From Epiperipatus broadwayi (lineage: Eukaryota > Onychophora > Udeonychophora > Euonychophora > Peripatidae), in assembly GCA_028023455.1 (NCBI GenBank), contig JAQFVV010006470.1, positions 62,001-126,000 on the forward strand: a stretch of 64,000 bases of DNA, in the 5' to 3' direction. This document shows positions 43,624 to 57,995 of this stretch, in pieces; positions within the stretch are counted from its first letter, which is position 1; every line of letters starts with the position of its first letter. Made by a program: the position numbers and the translations under genes. The notes under the pieces were generated by a model. That model had not been told where the DNA came from and did no database searches. It saw only the letters and a program-made list of their open reading frames with translations.

Positions 43624-44179
43624 ATAATCAGGATGAACATAATTTTTGTCTTTAGTTTTTTCTTTCATTTATGTTTGGGCACAAATAGTACATTTACCAA
43701 AAATGCATAAATTCAAATATGACATAAAATGTTATTGTGCCGATTCACACACTTAATATTGGAAACTTTTTACAGTGGATAACTTTGCGAATATTTTTTG
43801 ACTTGCCTCGTTTACTTATTAAAATGCAAATTGAATTTAGAACAGCAAAACATCTACCTGAGAGAATGTTTGGTGAAATTCAAGTATTGGTAATTATACT
43901 TGAGTGCCCTAATATGATGTATATTAAAAGCCATGGTTTTGAAGGAGTGGATTCTACTTTGGTAAAGTTATCTATTAGAAACTCATTAATTTATGAAGTA
44001 CTCCAACTGACATTACCACATATACCCCGTTTTAAACAGTTGAATTTAAATTTCAATAGAATTACTAATGTATATCTAGATTAAAAAAAAGGCTTGTCTT
44101 TAGTCAGAAATTTTATATACAACCATTGATAAAGGAACTTATGATTTCCTGGAAAAAATGTATGAAATACATATATGTG
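43624..44179 (+). pseudogene. decayed exon of a secreted leucine-rich-repeat protein
   Basis: The exon is framed by an acceptor TATTAAATTTCAG (ending 43623) and a donor GTAAGT (44180). An ATG at 43633 opens MNIIFVFSFFFHLCLGTNST, a clear signal peptide. After a one-base slip the frame reads KFKYDIKCYCADSHT, like a Cys-rich LRR N-terminal cap. After a second slip an open stretch (43737-44084) ends LTLPHIPRFKQLNLNFNRIT, a canonical LRR (LxxLxLxxNxIT). After a third slip comes GTYDFLEKMYEIHICG, matching the GTFxxLxxLxxLxL LRR continuation. Three shifts and an added stop argue for a pseudogene, unless the sequence has assembly errors in A runs. The LRR call is by motif only. Confidence 0.5.
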
Positions 44180-44205
44180 GTAAGTCATTCTTCATTTGGA
44201 TGACA

Positions 44206-44310
<105 letters not shown>

Positions 44311-44582
44311 TGTTACTGTACAATTTTTTGAATAAGTAAAATATCTCTATTCTATGAATTTAATATAAGTTTTTAAAAAAAAAAATCAGTTTACAGTAAG
44401 ATATATAGACTAATTTAAGTTTGTTCTGTGGCTGTTATTGTTCTGAAGAACTATAAATAAAAAGATCTAAGATACATTAAAAAGGGATCCATTTTCTTAC
44501 TAAATTAAAAAAGTTATTGAAATAGACAGTTAAATGGCAATTTAATTATTATTTAAAATAGCAATAGTAAATGTTACATGAC

Positions 44583-44619
<37 letters not shown>

Positions 44620-44638
44620 CATCATTTTATTGAACAGG

Positions 44639-44680
<42 letters not shown>

Positions 44681-44790
44681 CCTGTTCAATAAAATGATGT
44701 TCTAAATCCCAATTAGGATTTAAACCTTCATTTTTTTCAATAGCAAAAGTCAAGCGGTTGAGACGGATGATCACAGTATTCAGTTTATGT
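44583..44790 (-). repeat. (TA)n hairpin plus SINE-like fragment
   Basis: AACATCATTTTATTGAACAG occurs at about 44619 and its reverse complement at about 44681, each bordered by (TA)n, so the block folds back. Right next to it, on the minus strand, is GAAGGTTTAAATCCTAATTG, containing a B-box-like GGTTTAAATCC. This suggests a tRNA-derived SINE whose 3' end is the AACATCATTTTATTG block with a (TA)n tail. The A box is not convincing. Confidence 0.5.
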
Positions 44791-45014
44791 TCAATATAGC
44801 TCTTAATTAATTTTATATTTGTTATTACATTATATTTTTTTACTACAAAATATCTAATTAAGTACAGATTAATTTGTGTTTAAACTAAGGTAAGTAATTT
44901 TAAATATAAAGTTGACTAATGGTATGAAGATTTGCTAACTTAATATTGTACCGGTCAAAACATGTTTATCCATGTAAATTAGCTGGAACTCACAAAATAT
45001 ACTTCAAATCCAAT

Positions 45015-45165
45015 TAAGCCAGAGATTTAGGTCAGGAACCAGCCTGGATTTGAACCCATTCAATAAGCTCCAGATCAAACACATAATGGACAATATAACA
45101 ATGATGGCACACGAGAATTAATTTTAAATCTGGTCCACTAGCAGAGCGCAGAAGACAGTGAGACA
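45015..45165 (-). repeat. candidate tRNA-derived SINE, minus strand
   Basis: The minus strand reads GCTCTGCTAGTGGACCAGAT, then about 85 bp later GGGTTCAAATCCAGGCTGG, with a good B box GGTTCAAATCC. The A box is weak. Single copy in this window. Confidence 0.4.
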
Positions 45166-48100
45166 TCTATAAGTTTAACTTAATTAAATGTACTGTGTGA
45201 AAGTGGAGAAAATTGAAATTCGAACACTTAAATAACTTTAAAATAAAATATTTAATATATATATATATAATTTCGATGATAGTGATATTGCGATGGGCAT
45301 GAATATACAAGCCATTGTAGTTCATATGAACTCATATTCTGGTTTTAAACATTCAGAAATTAATATACATTTTTATTTGTTGGATAGGTTTACTATTACT
45401 ATGTCAATCATTTTTACAAATAGTTTGAGATATATAAGTAACACATTTATTGATTACAATTGAAGATGGTGATTGCTATATAGATATATAACGAGCGTTC
45501 TGAAAATTAGTTATACACTGAAAAAACTATTCTCATGCCGTTTCGGTCATGAAAATAATAAAAATTAAAACATTTCAAAATTGCATTTGATTATGGAACA
45601 AAACCTTTGGTTAACAAGATTTACAATTTATATTTCAAGAATGCTTGATTCTCCCCCCCCCCCCACTCAGGTTATTACTCTTAATCTAAAAGGGAATTAC
45701 GACAGTGAGATTGTATAAAGCAAAAAAAAAAAAAATATTAATTCAGGCAGCTATTGAAATTTGGGAATTTATATGTATGTTTTAGCAAAGCACAAGTTGG
45801 AATATTGTAGCAACGAAACTGGGTCACGAAGCAAAAGAACATATTAAATAAAATTTTACGGTACTGACTTGAAGCAAAGAGGTAAAACGAGTTGTGCTCC
45901 TTAAAAAAGTAAAAATTCCCCTTTTCTTAATCAGTGCTTAAAGAAATATAAAATTGGGTCTAGCGTGGGCATCCACAGGTACACAGAACTCTTTATTTCT
46001 GAATGAAGGTATGGCATCAGCCTCCACCAATGCACATATGCATTTTCATCGCGACCCCAGATTAGAAGCACATAGATATAAATAAATGAAACTAAGCCTA
46101 ATGTCAGTCGTGCATTTTAAGATATCACTAACAATGTGACTTGATAATTATTTATGGCTTCAAAATCTCAGCTCTAGTTTGAATGCTACAATTTGTTAAT
46201 TAGCTATGCCTTTTTAACATATGTAGAAAAACGGATTTTTTTTATTTAAGACAATATACTGAAATTTTATTTATCAAATAAGATTCTAAAATTACTTCCC
46301 TTCTTATATGCCATAAAAGAACATGATTTAACCCCACCATTGTGGTTTGATTTAAATACTGGGATTATTTTGGTTTGTACATTTTAAAAGTAATAAAATA
46401 TATATAAAAAAAAAGATTAATCACCACTTTTACAAGTTCAGTAAATAACATTTTTAAATCTTAGAAAATATTGATTTAATTGCACTACTCCCAGGATTTG
46501 ATAAATACTGTCTCATTATTTATAAAAAAAAAAAAACATAGAAATTAAAATAAGGAAACAATATTGTGAGGTTATTGATTTTTAAAATACATTCGAGTTT
46601 ATTTAATAGGGGGGGGGGGTTACAAACCTCAACTTAAGGAGGTCTGATTACAAAAAAAGTAAGAAAAAATTTATATGTTAAGCTAGAAAGATGTTTAGAT
46701 TGCATATTAATTCATATAAGAAATCATAATTTAATATTTAAAAGACAGACCCACCAAGAATACAAAAAGAGAGCATATGATAAGTTCATTTACAGAAAGA
46801 AAGTTATTGAGAGCAAATCTTACCTTTACAAAGAGAAAAATTACATGGTTATACATTTTAAGAGGACAAAATCTGGATATTAGAAATTAAAGTTCATTTG
46901 AATGGATTTAAATGAGTTTTGCAGAGCAGTCTTGATCAATTACCTTTGCACATTTGTAGAGTCTGATTGAGTATGTTCAGCTCATGTCCATGGTGATTAA
47001 AAAATGGTTTCCAATGATCAATGCAACAAATGGATTTCATTATATTTTTCAGCATTCTTCCAATAGTCAAGGTGATGGGGCAGCAAAATAGTAGTATGAA
47101 GTCAATCTTACAAACAGGAAAAAGGTGGTGAATTTTATAACCGAGTTGCATATTTAAAAAAATGATATAGATGATCTTAGCAAATTTCAACTTGCCATAA
47201 GGGTTTCTTCCTTAATGGTTAAAAATTTGCCATTTTATACCCCGCTCAGGTATTTGCAGAATGCTGTTGTCTTTGCACAATTGAATTAGAATGTTATATC
47301 CATTGTTATAGAGATTCAATCATTAGATAACTTTCAAAAAATACTTAAATCTATTTCAAGATCGAAAATAGAATTGACAAAAATATTTTTAACAATGCAT
47401 GTTCTATTTAATCAATTCCCAATTTTATTTTAAATCAAATTTTATTTAAAAAATTCTTTCGCTAATAATAGAACAATCTGTAATTCTCACCCTTGTACTT
47501 ATTTTTGGAAAATATAATGATTGCCTTCTCCATCTTGGATTCTAAAAAAAGTTTAATAAAAAGAAAAATAATTAATATAAAAAAGTTTTACAAAACATAA
47601 TTAATATTTAGTTATTAAACTTGCTCCTTTCACACATATATGTCTGAACTGCACCTGAGTACTTTAATACACAAAAATAATCAGTAATAATAAATATTTA
47701 AAAATTTAAATTTACAATTTTAGGCACATTTTTCAGTGATACACATGCAAAATATTTGTATAATTATAAAAGCATGATGTAAATGTGAGCTTTAAATGTG
47801 GGTTAGCTAGTTAAATAGTAGAAGGTACCATAAAGCTCAATCTTAGTTTGAGGTTGAATGCTTCAATGTATCTGAGCACTTATGGAAAATATGTGTAGAG
47901 ATGGTAATCTAGACCAACTGATGATTGCTGGTTTAGCATGAAATATGTATATTGTGATTATTTACCTTTTTTACATATATGTGTTCAAGTTATCAGTAAT
48001 ATGAGATAGATTGGTGAGTGGAAGGTTGTGTGAAAGACAGTGCTCATATACCCTAGATATTGCATATATTGATATAGGTGTATAATAAGCCTGTATTTCA

Positions 48101-48570
48101 TATATTACATGGTAGAGATGTCTACACATCCCTTATATATGTATTAAATGGATTATGTCCTGTACATGTGGAGTCAGAGTGACTTTATGTCAACATGGGT
48201 GTGACAAGAGTCTTGACCATGGAGTAGCCTTTGGATGGATGGTTGAACAGTTGGAGTGGTTTGAAGCCTGCCCATTAAAATCTGAGATTATAATTAAAAT
48301 AAAAAAAAGAAATATAATTAAAATGTTTGCTTGCTTTTAATTAATTTTCTAAAAAAAAAAGTAAAAACAAGTGGTAAAAAAAAAACTATTTTAGAAATCA
48401 ATTTTATAAAAAAAAAGAACTATTTTAAATATAATTGAGTATGTGTGATAATACATATACTTTTGTAAACAATTTTTAGATGGATTAATTTTTTTTTTAA
48501 TTCAGAAATTTAATGAAAATAAAAGTTGGTTTTATTTTTGGCAATGAAACCATTGAATCAGATATAGCAT
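45166..48570. other. AT-rich DNA, no gene recognised
   Basis: Contains a C run near 45652-45664 and a G run near 46610-46618. The short open frame at 48155-48340 is Cys-rich at its start but has no recognised motif. Nothing else supported. Confidence 0.4.
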
Positions 48571-48609
48571 CCTGTTCAATATATATATATATATATATAT
48601 ATATAGGTT

Positions 48610-48649
<40 letters not shown>

Positions 48650-48655
48650 AACCTA
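48571..48655. repeat. (TA)n arrays flanking inverted GGTTACAA / TTGTAACC
   Basis: Two (TA)n runs with AGGTTACAATATA between them; the second ends ATATTGTAACCT. The inverted motif pair recurs at 61044-61103 and near other (TA)n runs. Confidence 0.8.
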
Positions 48656-48749
48656 CTTTGGTCATTAGTCATAAACTGTAATCCTTCCAGCTTCATCTGC
48701 TACCATAAATTGCATAATATAATTAACTAATATATATTAATGCTATAAC

Positions 48750-49350
48750 CTTAAGTCTATGTGCCTAGATAATGAGCAGGAACTTCTATAAATCTTAGCA
48801 CAATATTAATGATTTTAAAAGACAAAATTAGCCATTCTTATCTTCAACCTACTTTTTAATTATATAGGCAAAACTAAAACATTTTGATTTGCAAGCACGG
48901 AGCTATTACATACTTCATGAATTTAGTCCACAATTTTTATTACAAACTAATGTTCATTAAATCTTTTGTTTACAGCAAGTCAATGTAAAGCTCTTATAAT
49001 TAAAAATATTTTAATACAATTTAAAGTTGTAGCTAATTATTTGTTAAGTGTATACTCATTACCTATGTAATATATAGGAAGGCTTAAACTTTAAGTCTAT
49101 CTATGTATATACAAAAGTAGAAACCAGTAGGGATCTCTACAAACTTAAAACAATATTAACAAATTTAAAAGACAAAAGCAGCCATTCTTATCTTAGCCAT
49201 ACTCTTTAATTATATAGGTGAATCTAAAACAATTTGATTTGCAAGTGTGAAGCTATTACATGCTTCAGTGTTTAAGCCACAATTTCTATTACAAACTAAC
49301 AATAAAATATTTCAATTAACAGCAACTCATTGTAAAGCTCTTATAAAGTA
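48750..49350. repeat. diverged tandem duplication, about 345-bp period
   Basis: 48750-49010 and 49095-49350 share, in order, AAGTCTAT, AATTTTAAAAGACAAA-like blocks, GCCATTCTTATCTT, TTTAATTATATAGG, TTTTGATTTGCAAG, AGCTATTACAT, ATTACAAACTAA and GTAAAGCTCTTATAA. Many small differences exist. No coding signal in either unit. Confidence 0.65.
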
Positions 49351-49925
49351 TATTTATTTTATATCCCAGGGTTGTAATTTTGATATATCTCATTTAAAGC
49401 ACACAAAAGTTAGGCAAAAGGGTACATTTTACTGCCATTCAATGTGCTAAGGCACCAGCATACATATGTTACCTTAAAATTTAAATTATAGTTTAGTCCA
49501 TTTATCTGGTTACAATATTAAAATGATTGACGTAGTGGACAATATAACACTACACGATCATTAATCGGCTTAAAAATAAGTTATAGTAATCCAACTGAAT
49601 AAACCAGGCATTTGATTTTAACTGAAAAATAATAATGGATTCTATTAATCACTCATTATACAATTTAAATAATTCTATTATTTTAAATCCTAAAAGTACA
49701 CGACAATTTAGGCTAAATGATTGTAATGATGGATCGATAATAAAATCAAAATATGTAATTAATAATAATTTTTATTAAACTGTAATGACTAGAAATGGAT
49801 TGAATGACAATGACTGCACATAAAATTACCAGTATACTACAAAGATTACACTGAACTTTATTTACAATAATACTTACATTTTATTTACAAATTAAAATAG
49901 TAGTTTTCTACTTCACCTTTGAGTA
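49351..49925. other. AT-rich DNA, no gene recognised
   Basis: Nothing supported. Confidence 0.4.
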
Positions 49926-50319
49926 GTAAGTAATTTAAACTGTGCTTTACGCAAAAAAGTGAAGCTTGCAAAATATTATTAAAAAGTTATATGGCTAAGC
50001 ACTTTCAGAGAACTTAAGTCTCCATATTCATACCCTATTTTAATTGAAGTTCAGCGATGATTTATGCAAATTGGGGGATGCTTTATTGCAGATGACAACT
50101 GTGCAATAAACTGAAGGGAATCGTGCTTTGCAATCTCCAGAAAATGGTCATTATAGAGAAAATTTGCATAGATTTTGCATAAATCACTACTGAAGTTCAA
50201 TTAAAATAGGTTATGAATATGGAGACTTAAACTCTCTGAAAGGTCTTAGCCATAAAACGTTTTAATAATATTTTGCAAGCTTCACTTTTTTGATGTAAAG
50301 CGCAGTTTAAATTACTTAC
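49926..50319. repeat. 394-bp MITE-like element with about 145-bp terminal inverted repeats
   Basis: The ends GTAAGTAATTTAAACTG (49926) and its reverse complement (to 50319) begin arms that pair through GTGAAGCTTGCAAAATATTA, TATGGCTAAG, CTTAAGTCTCCATATTCATA and TTTTAATTGAAGTTCAG. About 100 bp in the middle is unpaired and has no coding signal. Arms differ at scattered positions, so the element is not new. Confidence 0.8.
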
Positions 50320-52656
<2,337 letters not shown>

Positions 52657-52659
<3 letters not shown>

Positions 52660-55328
52660 GCCATTATAATTTGGTCACTAGCCAAATTTATAGTAATGTG
52701 CATGTAGAAAAGGTAAACCAAAAATCATCATCACAATTTTATATAATCATAAAAGAAGCTGTAGGGCAGCCAAGTTCAAACCCTTCCAGATCAAAATTTC
52801 AAAAGCTTTAAACAGAAAGAATGGGTCCACAATTACATGCTTTACTTGTTTGTGTGTTGATAGAAAGGTAATACACACATTTAAACTATTTAATATTTAA
52901 ATTTTCTGTTAAAAAGCAAAGTTATAATGCATACATATAGGCAATGTATGTGTAAATTATTTAATTGTTTTATATTTCAAATATTCAACATTTTAACTTT
53001 CTTTAAAACTAAGCTATGCTAGATCAATTCTAATATTTTATTCTATACTTTTATTTTGCTTTTCTTTAATTATTAGTGGGATTGATTCAGATTATTAAAC
53101 TATCAAATTTGAATGTTGAAAATATAAAAAAATGGCTTGCTAGAAAAATTATATGTATGTTCCATCGGTTCCGGTCAATCTGGGGAAGCTGCACATCACA
53201 TAGGAAAGAAAAGATGTTGTGTCTAAAATAATATTCTACACCTTTCAACTGACCAGATAAATAAGATGTTTTTAATAGAAGGAAGAAAGCATTCACCTGC
53301 ATTCAAAGAAGATGAATTAATCTACTGATAAATATTAATCATCAAGTCCAATTAATTGTTCCAACAACTGATTTTAAACTCAAGAAAATTTATAAATGTG
53401 AAAACAACTGCTGTATTTCATCCACATGCTTGACAGGAAGAGAAGAAATTAATATAATGATTTCCAAATTGTCCACTAAAGCAAATAACCTCAATAGAGT
53501 CATCATCATTAAATAGTTATACACCTCAAGAAAGAGATTGTTCCCACATAGTAGCTGCAGAAATATCCACAAGTTTGAACCCTTGAAAATTCGCCACAAA
53601 CAAAAGATCGGTAATATGACTTTTTATATCTATTTTCTTTATGATATCAGTCTTAATAAACATTTTAGCAATAAAGTGGTATATTTTTATTTAAAGAACT
53701 TTTAAAGACTATTCAGATCGATTAAAACAAGAATGTCTTACTAATAATAACTTTGAGCTTCATAAATGATCTTGAATGTATGAAAATTATTTGTTTATTA
53801 ATTTTACAATATTAATGTGTAAAACAATTTTTTTTATGGTGTTATGATTTTAGTTTTAACTGATATATTATTATTATTTTGGTTTTTAATAATATTTTGT
53901 TATCATGGGATAAAACACGCACATACATAATAATATTTTTATATGTGTATAATTGGAAGTGAATGTGGAATAATGAGTAGTATTAGAATATTAGATTATT
54001 TTGTTTCAAGTTCAGTATAGATTTCAGCGCTTGGAAGGGAGGGGGAGAAAATAATTTAAAACTTGTTTCTAAAACTTGCTCTTTCAATTTTACTAACATT
54101 TTTTTTTTTATTCTATTTACATGTTGGATTTTAAAGTATGTGTGCCAATGAGCAGATAATATTTTTTTTTTAATACTTTTCTCATGGAGTGAAAATCATG
54201 GTCAATGTGACGTCCAACTTAATACAAAATACATTTGAAGGGAAAGGGGGAAGAACTTAAAATTAATCTGAGGATTGTAATATAATCAATTATTATTATT
54301 ATTCATGTCAATTTTCATATTTATCTAGAAATTTTTATGTATATGTTAGAAATGTAGTAATAAATATTAGTTTGTTTTATTAAACGAGGCGTATATATTT
54401 CATTAAGTGTAGTCTTGGTTAAGTGTGATTATTCATCATCATCAATGGTTGAATATTAGTTATTTAAGATATAAGTAAGTATGCTAAAATTAAGCAATAA
54501 TTATGCATTTCTTTATAAAATTTAGTTTTATGTTTAGGCTTAGTCCTAGAGCTGTAGTTGAAACCCTTGTCATTATTGTTATTATTATCATCATCATCAT
54601 CATCATCAACGTTTTAATTAATGAGCTGTTTAACTGTTTAAAGGCCATAAATAAATATTGATTTTATAATATTTAGTGATCTCTTAGTATTATTATAACC
54701 ACATCCCATCATCTATTTCATGCAAGGATGAGTGAATTGCCATCCTAAATTAGTTATATCTAATCTGAGCTAGTGAACTTATAAAATATTGAAACACATT
54801 TGTTATGTTAAGATCTGAGAAATGATTTATGTCTAGTATACTCCACTTTGGTTTAAAGATGTTTTACTTTTACCTAAATATTAGTGCATATAGTGATATG
54901 GCTCAAAAAGCAAAATCTTCCATTTTTATTAGAAATAAAGTACCAAAAAGGGATTCAAACCCGGTACATGTGAAAGGTTATTAGATATAACCATGTCTAG
55001 ATTCAGATAATCTAGTGGCGCCCTGCTAGACCATATTCACTTAGTATTTGTTTAAACATGCACTTAACATCAAACCAAGAAATGAAAGTGGATAAAACCT
55101 ACTGCCTGTATACCTGAGTTATATTTTATTGAATTACTAGTGTACTCACCTCACGTGATTTCCCTTCACTTATATGGTAATAGTTATATTGTAACCATCT
55201 ATAATAATTTGATCAACCTTTAATTTTGATATCGGACTCCTTTACTCAGATCTAATAATATCTTTTGATCAACATTTAATTTTTGAATTTACTTAGTTAT
55301 ATTTTTTGAACTCTTTATTTAGGTTACA
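52657..55328 (+). repeat. 5' LTR
   Basis: About 98% identical by eye to the 3' LTR over the first 2.5 kb, with scattered substitutions and small indels. The last 180 bp (from about 55150) differ strongly from the corresponding 105 bp of the 3' LTR. Contains a minus-strand tRNA-like SINE head at 54945-55040. Minus-strand open frames at 53087 and 53390 are copied in both LTRs and have no recognised motif. Confidence 0.8.
54945..55040 (-). repeat. tRNA-derived SINE head inside the 5' LTR
   Basis: On the minus strand, TGGTCTAGCAGG (55022-55033) fits the A box and GGGTTTGAATCCC (about 54950-54962) fits the B box. The distance is slightly long for a tRNA, as is common for SINE heads. The same sequence is in the 3' LTR, so it was part of the LTR before this insertion. 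Confidence 0.6.
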
Positions 55329-55329
55329 A

Positions 55330-55348
55330 TGGACACCCAACTGGGGCC
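55330..55348 (+). promoter_or_regulatory. putative tRNA primer-binding site
   Basis: TGGACACCCAACTGGGGCC lies one base after the LTR end. It begins TGG, as expected for pairing with the 3' CCA end of a tRNA, and resembles the PBS layout of Gypsy elements and retroviruses. The cognate tRNA is not determined. Confidence 0.55.
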
Positions 55349-56649
55349 TGATATTTTACCATATACCTGAAAAAGAGAGTCTATAGAATGATGGGAGATG
55401 TGTGGTTAAAAATAGAGAAATTTTTTTTAGTAAAATTTTTTTTTCAGTAAAAATTTTTTTTTGTCTTACAAAATTTTCTTGGCCAAACAGTCTTATTTTA
55501 GATGATGATGTTTAATATGATTTAATCTTTCATTGATGATGATAAAATGGGTACAGCCATAAAACAGCTTGTTTTTTTTTTATCAATTTTGAAAATAGAG
55601 ATGAATATCACAACTTAAGACAAAGGTGAAATAAATAATAGATTTTTTTTGTGGAACATTAAAATAATTTATTGCCAGATAGGATAGGCATAGTAATAGT
55701 GATGAATTATGGAATAGTAGTCTCATGTGTGTTTGGGGAGTTCATTTTGTAAAAAGTCTATGATTTTAGAGGTTTGATTGGATGGTTGATCGTTGGAGTT
55801 TGGTTGGTTAGATTGCAGTTTTGATGATGAGTGGAGAGTTTTGTCATTGCCTTGAGAATGCTATGTATTTCGTGTAACTTATGAATGATCAAACCCATTC
55901 ACTGCTCCAACCCAATTTATATGTTATCTTTATTTTATCATGAAGCAGTTAACAGCAGACCTGCCATGATACCAGCCTATAAGTCTCCAAGAGAGAGAGC
56001 ATCATAGTTTTCCAATCAAGTTTATATGTTATTCTTATTTTATCATGAAGCAGTTAACAGTAGTCCTGCCATGATATCAGCCTATAAGTCTCCAAGAGAG
56101 AGAGCAAGGTTTCGTTTTTGTAGTCTATAATAAGCAGGGCATTCCTTGATACTTGCCACATAAGACTCCAAGAGAGAGAGCAAGGCATAGTTTATCTATC
56201 TTAGCCCCTAAGACTTAATAGTTCTTTTATTGCAACAGAGTTTGCTTCATTCAATCAAGGGTTGTGGTAGTTAATAGTGATCGAATTGGGATGATCTTCT
56301 GAGTGCTCGTGATGCATTGTGTGATTATAGTGCTGTGACTGAATTCTTTTATTTATCTCAAGATTGTGAACTGCTAGTCATTCTGTGGACTGTCAATATC
56401 TGTCGGATTTCTGGGAGAATGGATGAATGTATAATTTGGGCTATTACAGACAGACATGCACTATATAGATTATTGTTGTGTAGTTCATTAAATAAGGATA
56501 TTAAAAATTTTTTTTTGTTGTATTTGTAAATGCATAATAAGGTGAAAATCAAATCAGTCAGTTGGTCAGAATAGGTGTCAGACAGGGAGAAGATGTGTGG
56601 ATTTTTGATGGTCAGGGAAGTACAGATGGGATATATATAGTTTTATAAC
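55349..56649 (+). other. 5' untranslated interior of the LTR element, with tandem repeats
   Basis: No coding motif. At 55916-56200 a unit of about 105 bp occurs twice well preserved (TATCATGAAGCAGTTAACAG, then AGTCTCCAAGAGAGAGAGCA) and a third time partially. It may be a packaging or leader region. Confidence 0.6.
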
Positions 56650-57651
56650 ATGAGTGAACTAAATTATAGTATGGAAGAGGTTATGGAAGAGGAAGGTGCC
56701 CCAATACCAGGAATCAGTGATCGTTTTCATACTGAAGCTCAAGAAAAAGAGGAAATAGAGGGAAATGCCTTTAAAGTCAGTAGCAATAATAAGGCCTCAA
56801 GTATAGAAATGATAGATGAGGAGCCAGAAGTGGGCCAGGCTCAGATAGAAAAGATAGCACCATCAGACATGGACATGATAATGCAGATGCTCAGAAGTAT
56901 GAGAGAGGAGAGTAAGCAAAATATGATAAATCTAGAACAAAAGATAGAGAAATGTATAATACGTCTAAAAGAAGCTAGTAAGCACAGTATAATAAGTATA
57001 GATAGTCTAAGAGAAGATAGGAAGCAGCTCATAGAAAGTTTAAGAGATGATGGAAAAGGCATAGAAAGTGTAGAAAGTTTAAAACAAGAGGATAAGAGGT
57101 GTGAAGATGAATTAAAAGATCGTATTAATGTAGGGCTGCAGGATCAGTCAAACCCAAATTCAAGGCAAAATGATGTTAGCACCAGTCCAGATGACTGTAA
57201 GGATAGCTCAGAACAGAGTCAGTCAGAGAAAAGGATGCCTACTTTAGTTAACAATCCACAAGGTGAAAAAGAAGTAGAAAGGCCGATATTAGCCATAATA
57301 CCAAATCTCCCAGTAAAGAAAGTAAATGAGACGATGACCAAAGAGCAGATTGGGATAGATCATGAAGTGAAAAGAAGGAAAAGAGAGTTGGAGGAAAAAC
57401 TTCATGCATCCGATAAGATGATTGATTTAAGAGAGGCAATAAGGGAGATGAAACCAGTTATTTTAGAAAGAGAGCAAAAGTTTCAACAGTCTGTAGTTCT
57501 CAATCTAGTAACAAACCAGCATGTGTGGTTTCAAAAATCTGTCTTCTTAAATAGATTGGAGATACCTTATATATGGTATAGAGAGGCAATCTATCTGAAA
57601 AATATAAATGACCAAATCTCTCTAAAAATTCAAATGCTCTGGAAATTTTAA
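56650..57651 (+). CDS. Gag-like acidic coiled-coil protein of the LTR element
   Basis: An open frame of 333 codons starts at the first ATG after the leader. Residues 1-75 are acidic. Residues 80-165 are rich in Glu, Lys, Leu and Ile at heptad-like spacing (MRSMREESKQNMINLEQKI, then SLREDRKQLIESLRDD), predicting a coiled coil. Then come a polar, Ser/Asp-rich stretch and a basic helix (KRRKRELEEKL, about 236-246). The last 45 residues are the first units of a 16-residue repeat (HVWFQKSVFLNRLEIP, YIWYREAIYLKNINDQ). Its position between leader and PPT suggests a Gag. There is no Cys-His knuckle. A slip near 57620 ends the frame early, and the repeats continue in another frame. It is not homologous to anything I can name with certainty. 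Confidence 0.55.
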   Translation: MSELNYSMEEVMEEEGAPIPGISDRFHTEAQEKEEIEGNAFKVSSNNKASSIEMIDEEPEVGQAQIEKIAPSDMDMIMQMLRSMREESKQNMINLEQKIEKCIIRLKEASKHSIISIDSLREDRKQLIESLRDDGKGIESVESLKQEDKRCEDELKDRINVGLQDQSNPNSRQNDVSTSPDDCKDSSEQSQSEKRMPTLVNNPQGEKEVERPILAIIPNLPVKKVNETMTKEQIGIDHEVKRRKRELEEKLHASDKMIDLREAIREMKPVILEREQKFQQSVVLNLVTNQHVWFQKSVFLNRLEIPYIWYREAIYLKNINDQISLKIQMLWKF

Positions 57652-57995
57652 ATGTGCCTTATATATGGTACAAAGAGTCCACCTTTTTAGAGAGTTTAAA
57701 AATAAATTATACATGGCACAGAGAGTCAATCTCTCTGAAGAGTTTAAATGTCCATTATATATGGTACAAAGAATCCACCTTTCTAGAAAATTTAAAAATA
57801 AATTATACGTGGCCCAGAGAATCAATCTCTCTGGAAGATTTAAGAATGAATTATATATGGTACAGAGAGTCAATCTTTCTGGAAAGTTTAAAAATAAAGT
57901 ATGTATGGTATAGAGAGTCAATCTCTCTGAAAAACTTCAAGGCATATTACATAAGGTACCAAGAGTCCATATTTCTAAATGGAGTTTGTAATAGG
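57520..57995 (+). repeat. 48-bp tandem repeat coding for 16-residue units
   Basis: Unit starts are at 57520, 57568, a short damaged unit, then 57660, 57708, 57756, 57804, 57852, 57900 and 57948. Each unit encodes a variant of YIWYRESISLESLKIN: an aromatic start, Arg/Lys-Glu-Ser, then a hydrophobic Ser-Leu pattern. Units alternate between two types (YKESTFLE and HRESISLK), pointing to earlier duplication in pairs. The reading frame is kept across the seven downstream units (57654-58118), which suggests past selection on the protein. Confidence 0.85.

Noticed and set aside
48155-48340. Small Cys-containing protein of 61 codons
   Set aside because: No signal peptide, no family motif, no splice context; likely chance.
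53087-53599. Minus-strand open frames of about 70 codons repeated at 58867 and 59160
   Set aside because: They are repeated only because they lie in the two LTRs; no motif, and the second differs in its reading between copies.
54945-55040. A genuine tRNA gene
   Set aside because: A and B boxes are present, but the spacing is long, no acceptor stem closes, and the sequence is duplicated as part of the LTRs.
56841-57062. Minus-strand open frames over the Gag-like gene (also 57248 and 57622)
   Set aside because: Shadows of the plus-strand coding sequence and its 48-bp repeats.
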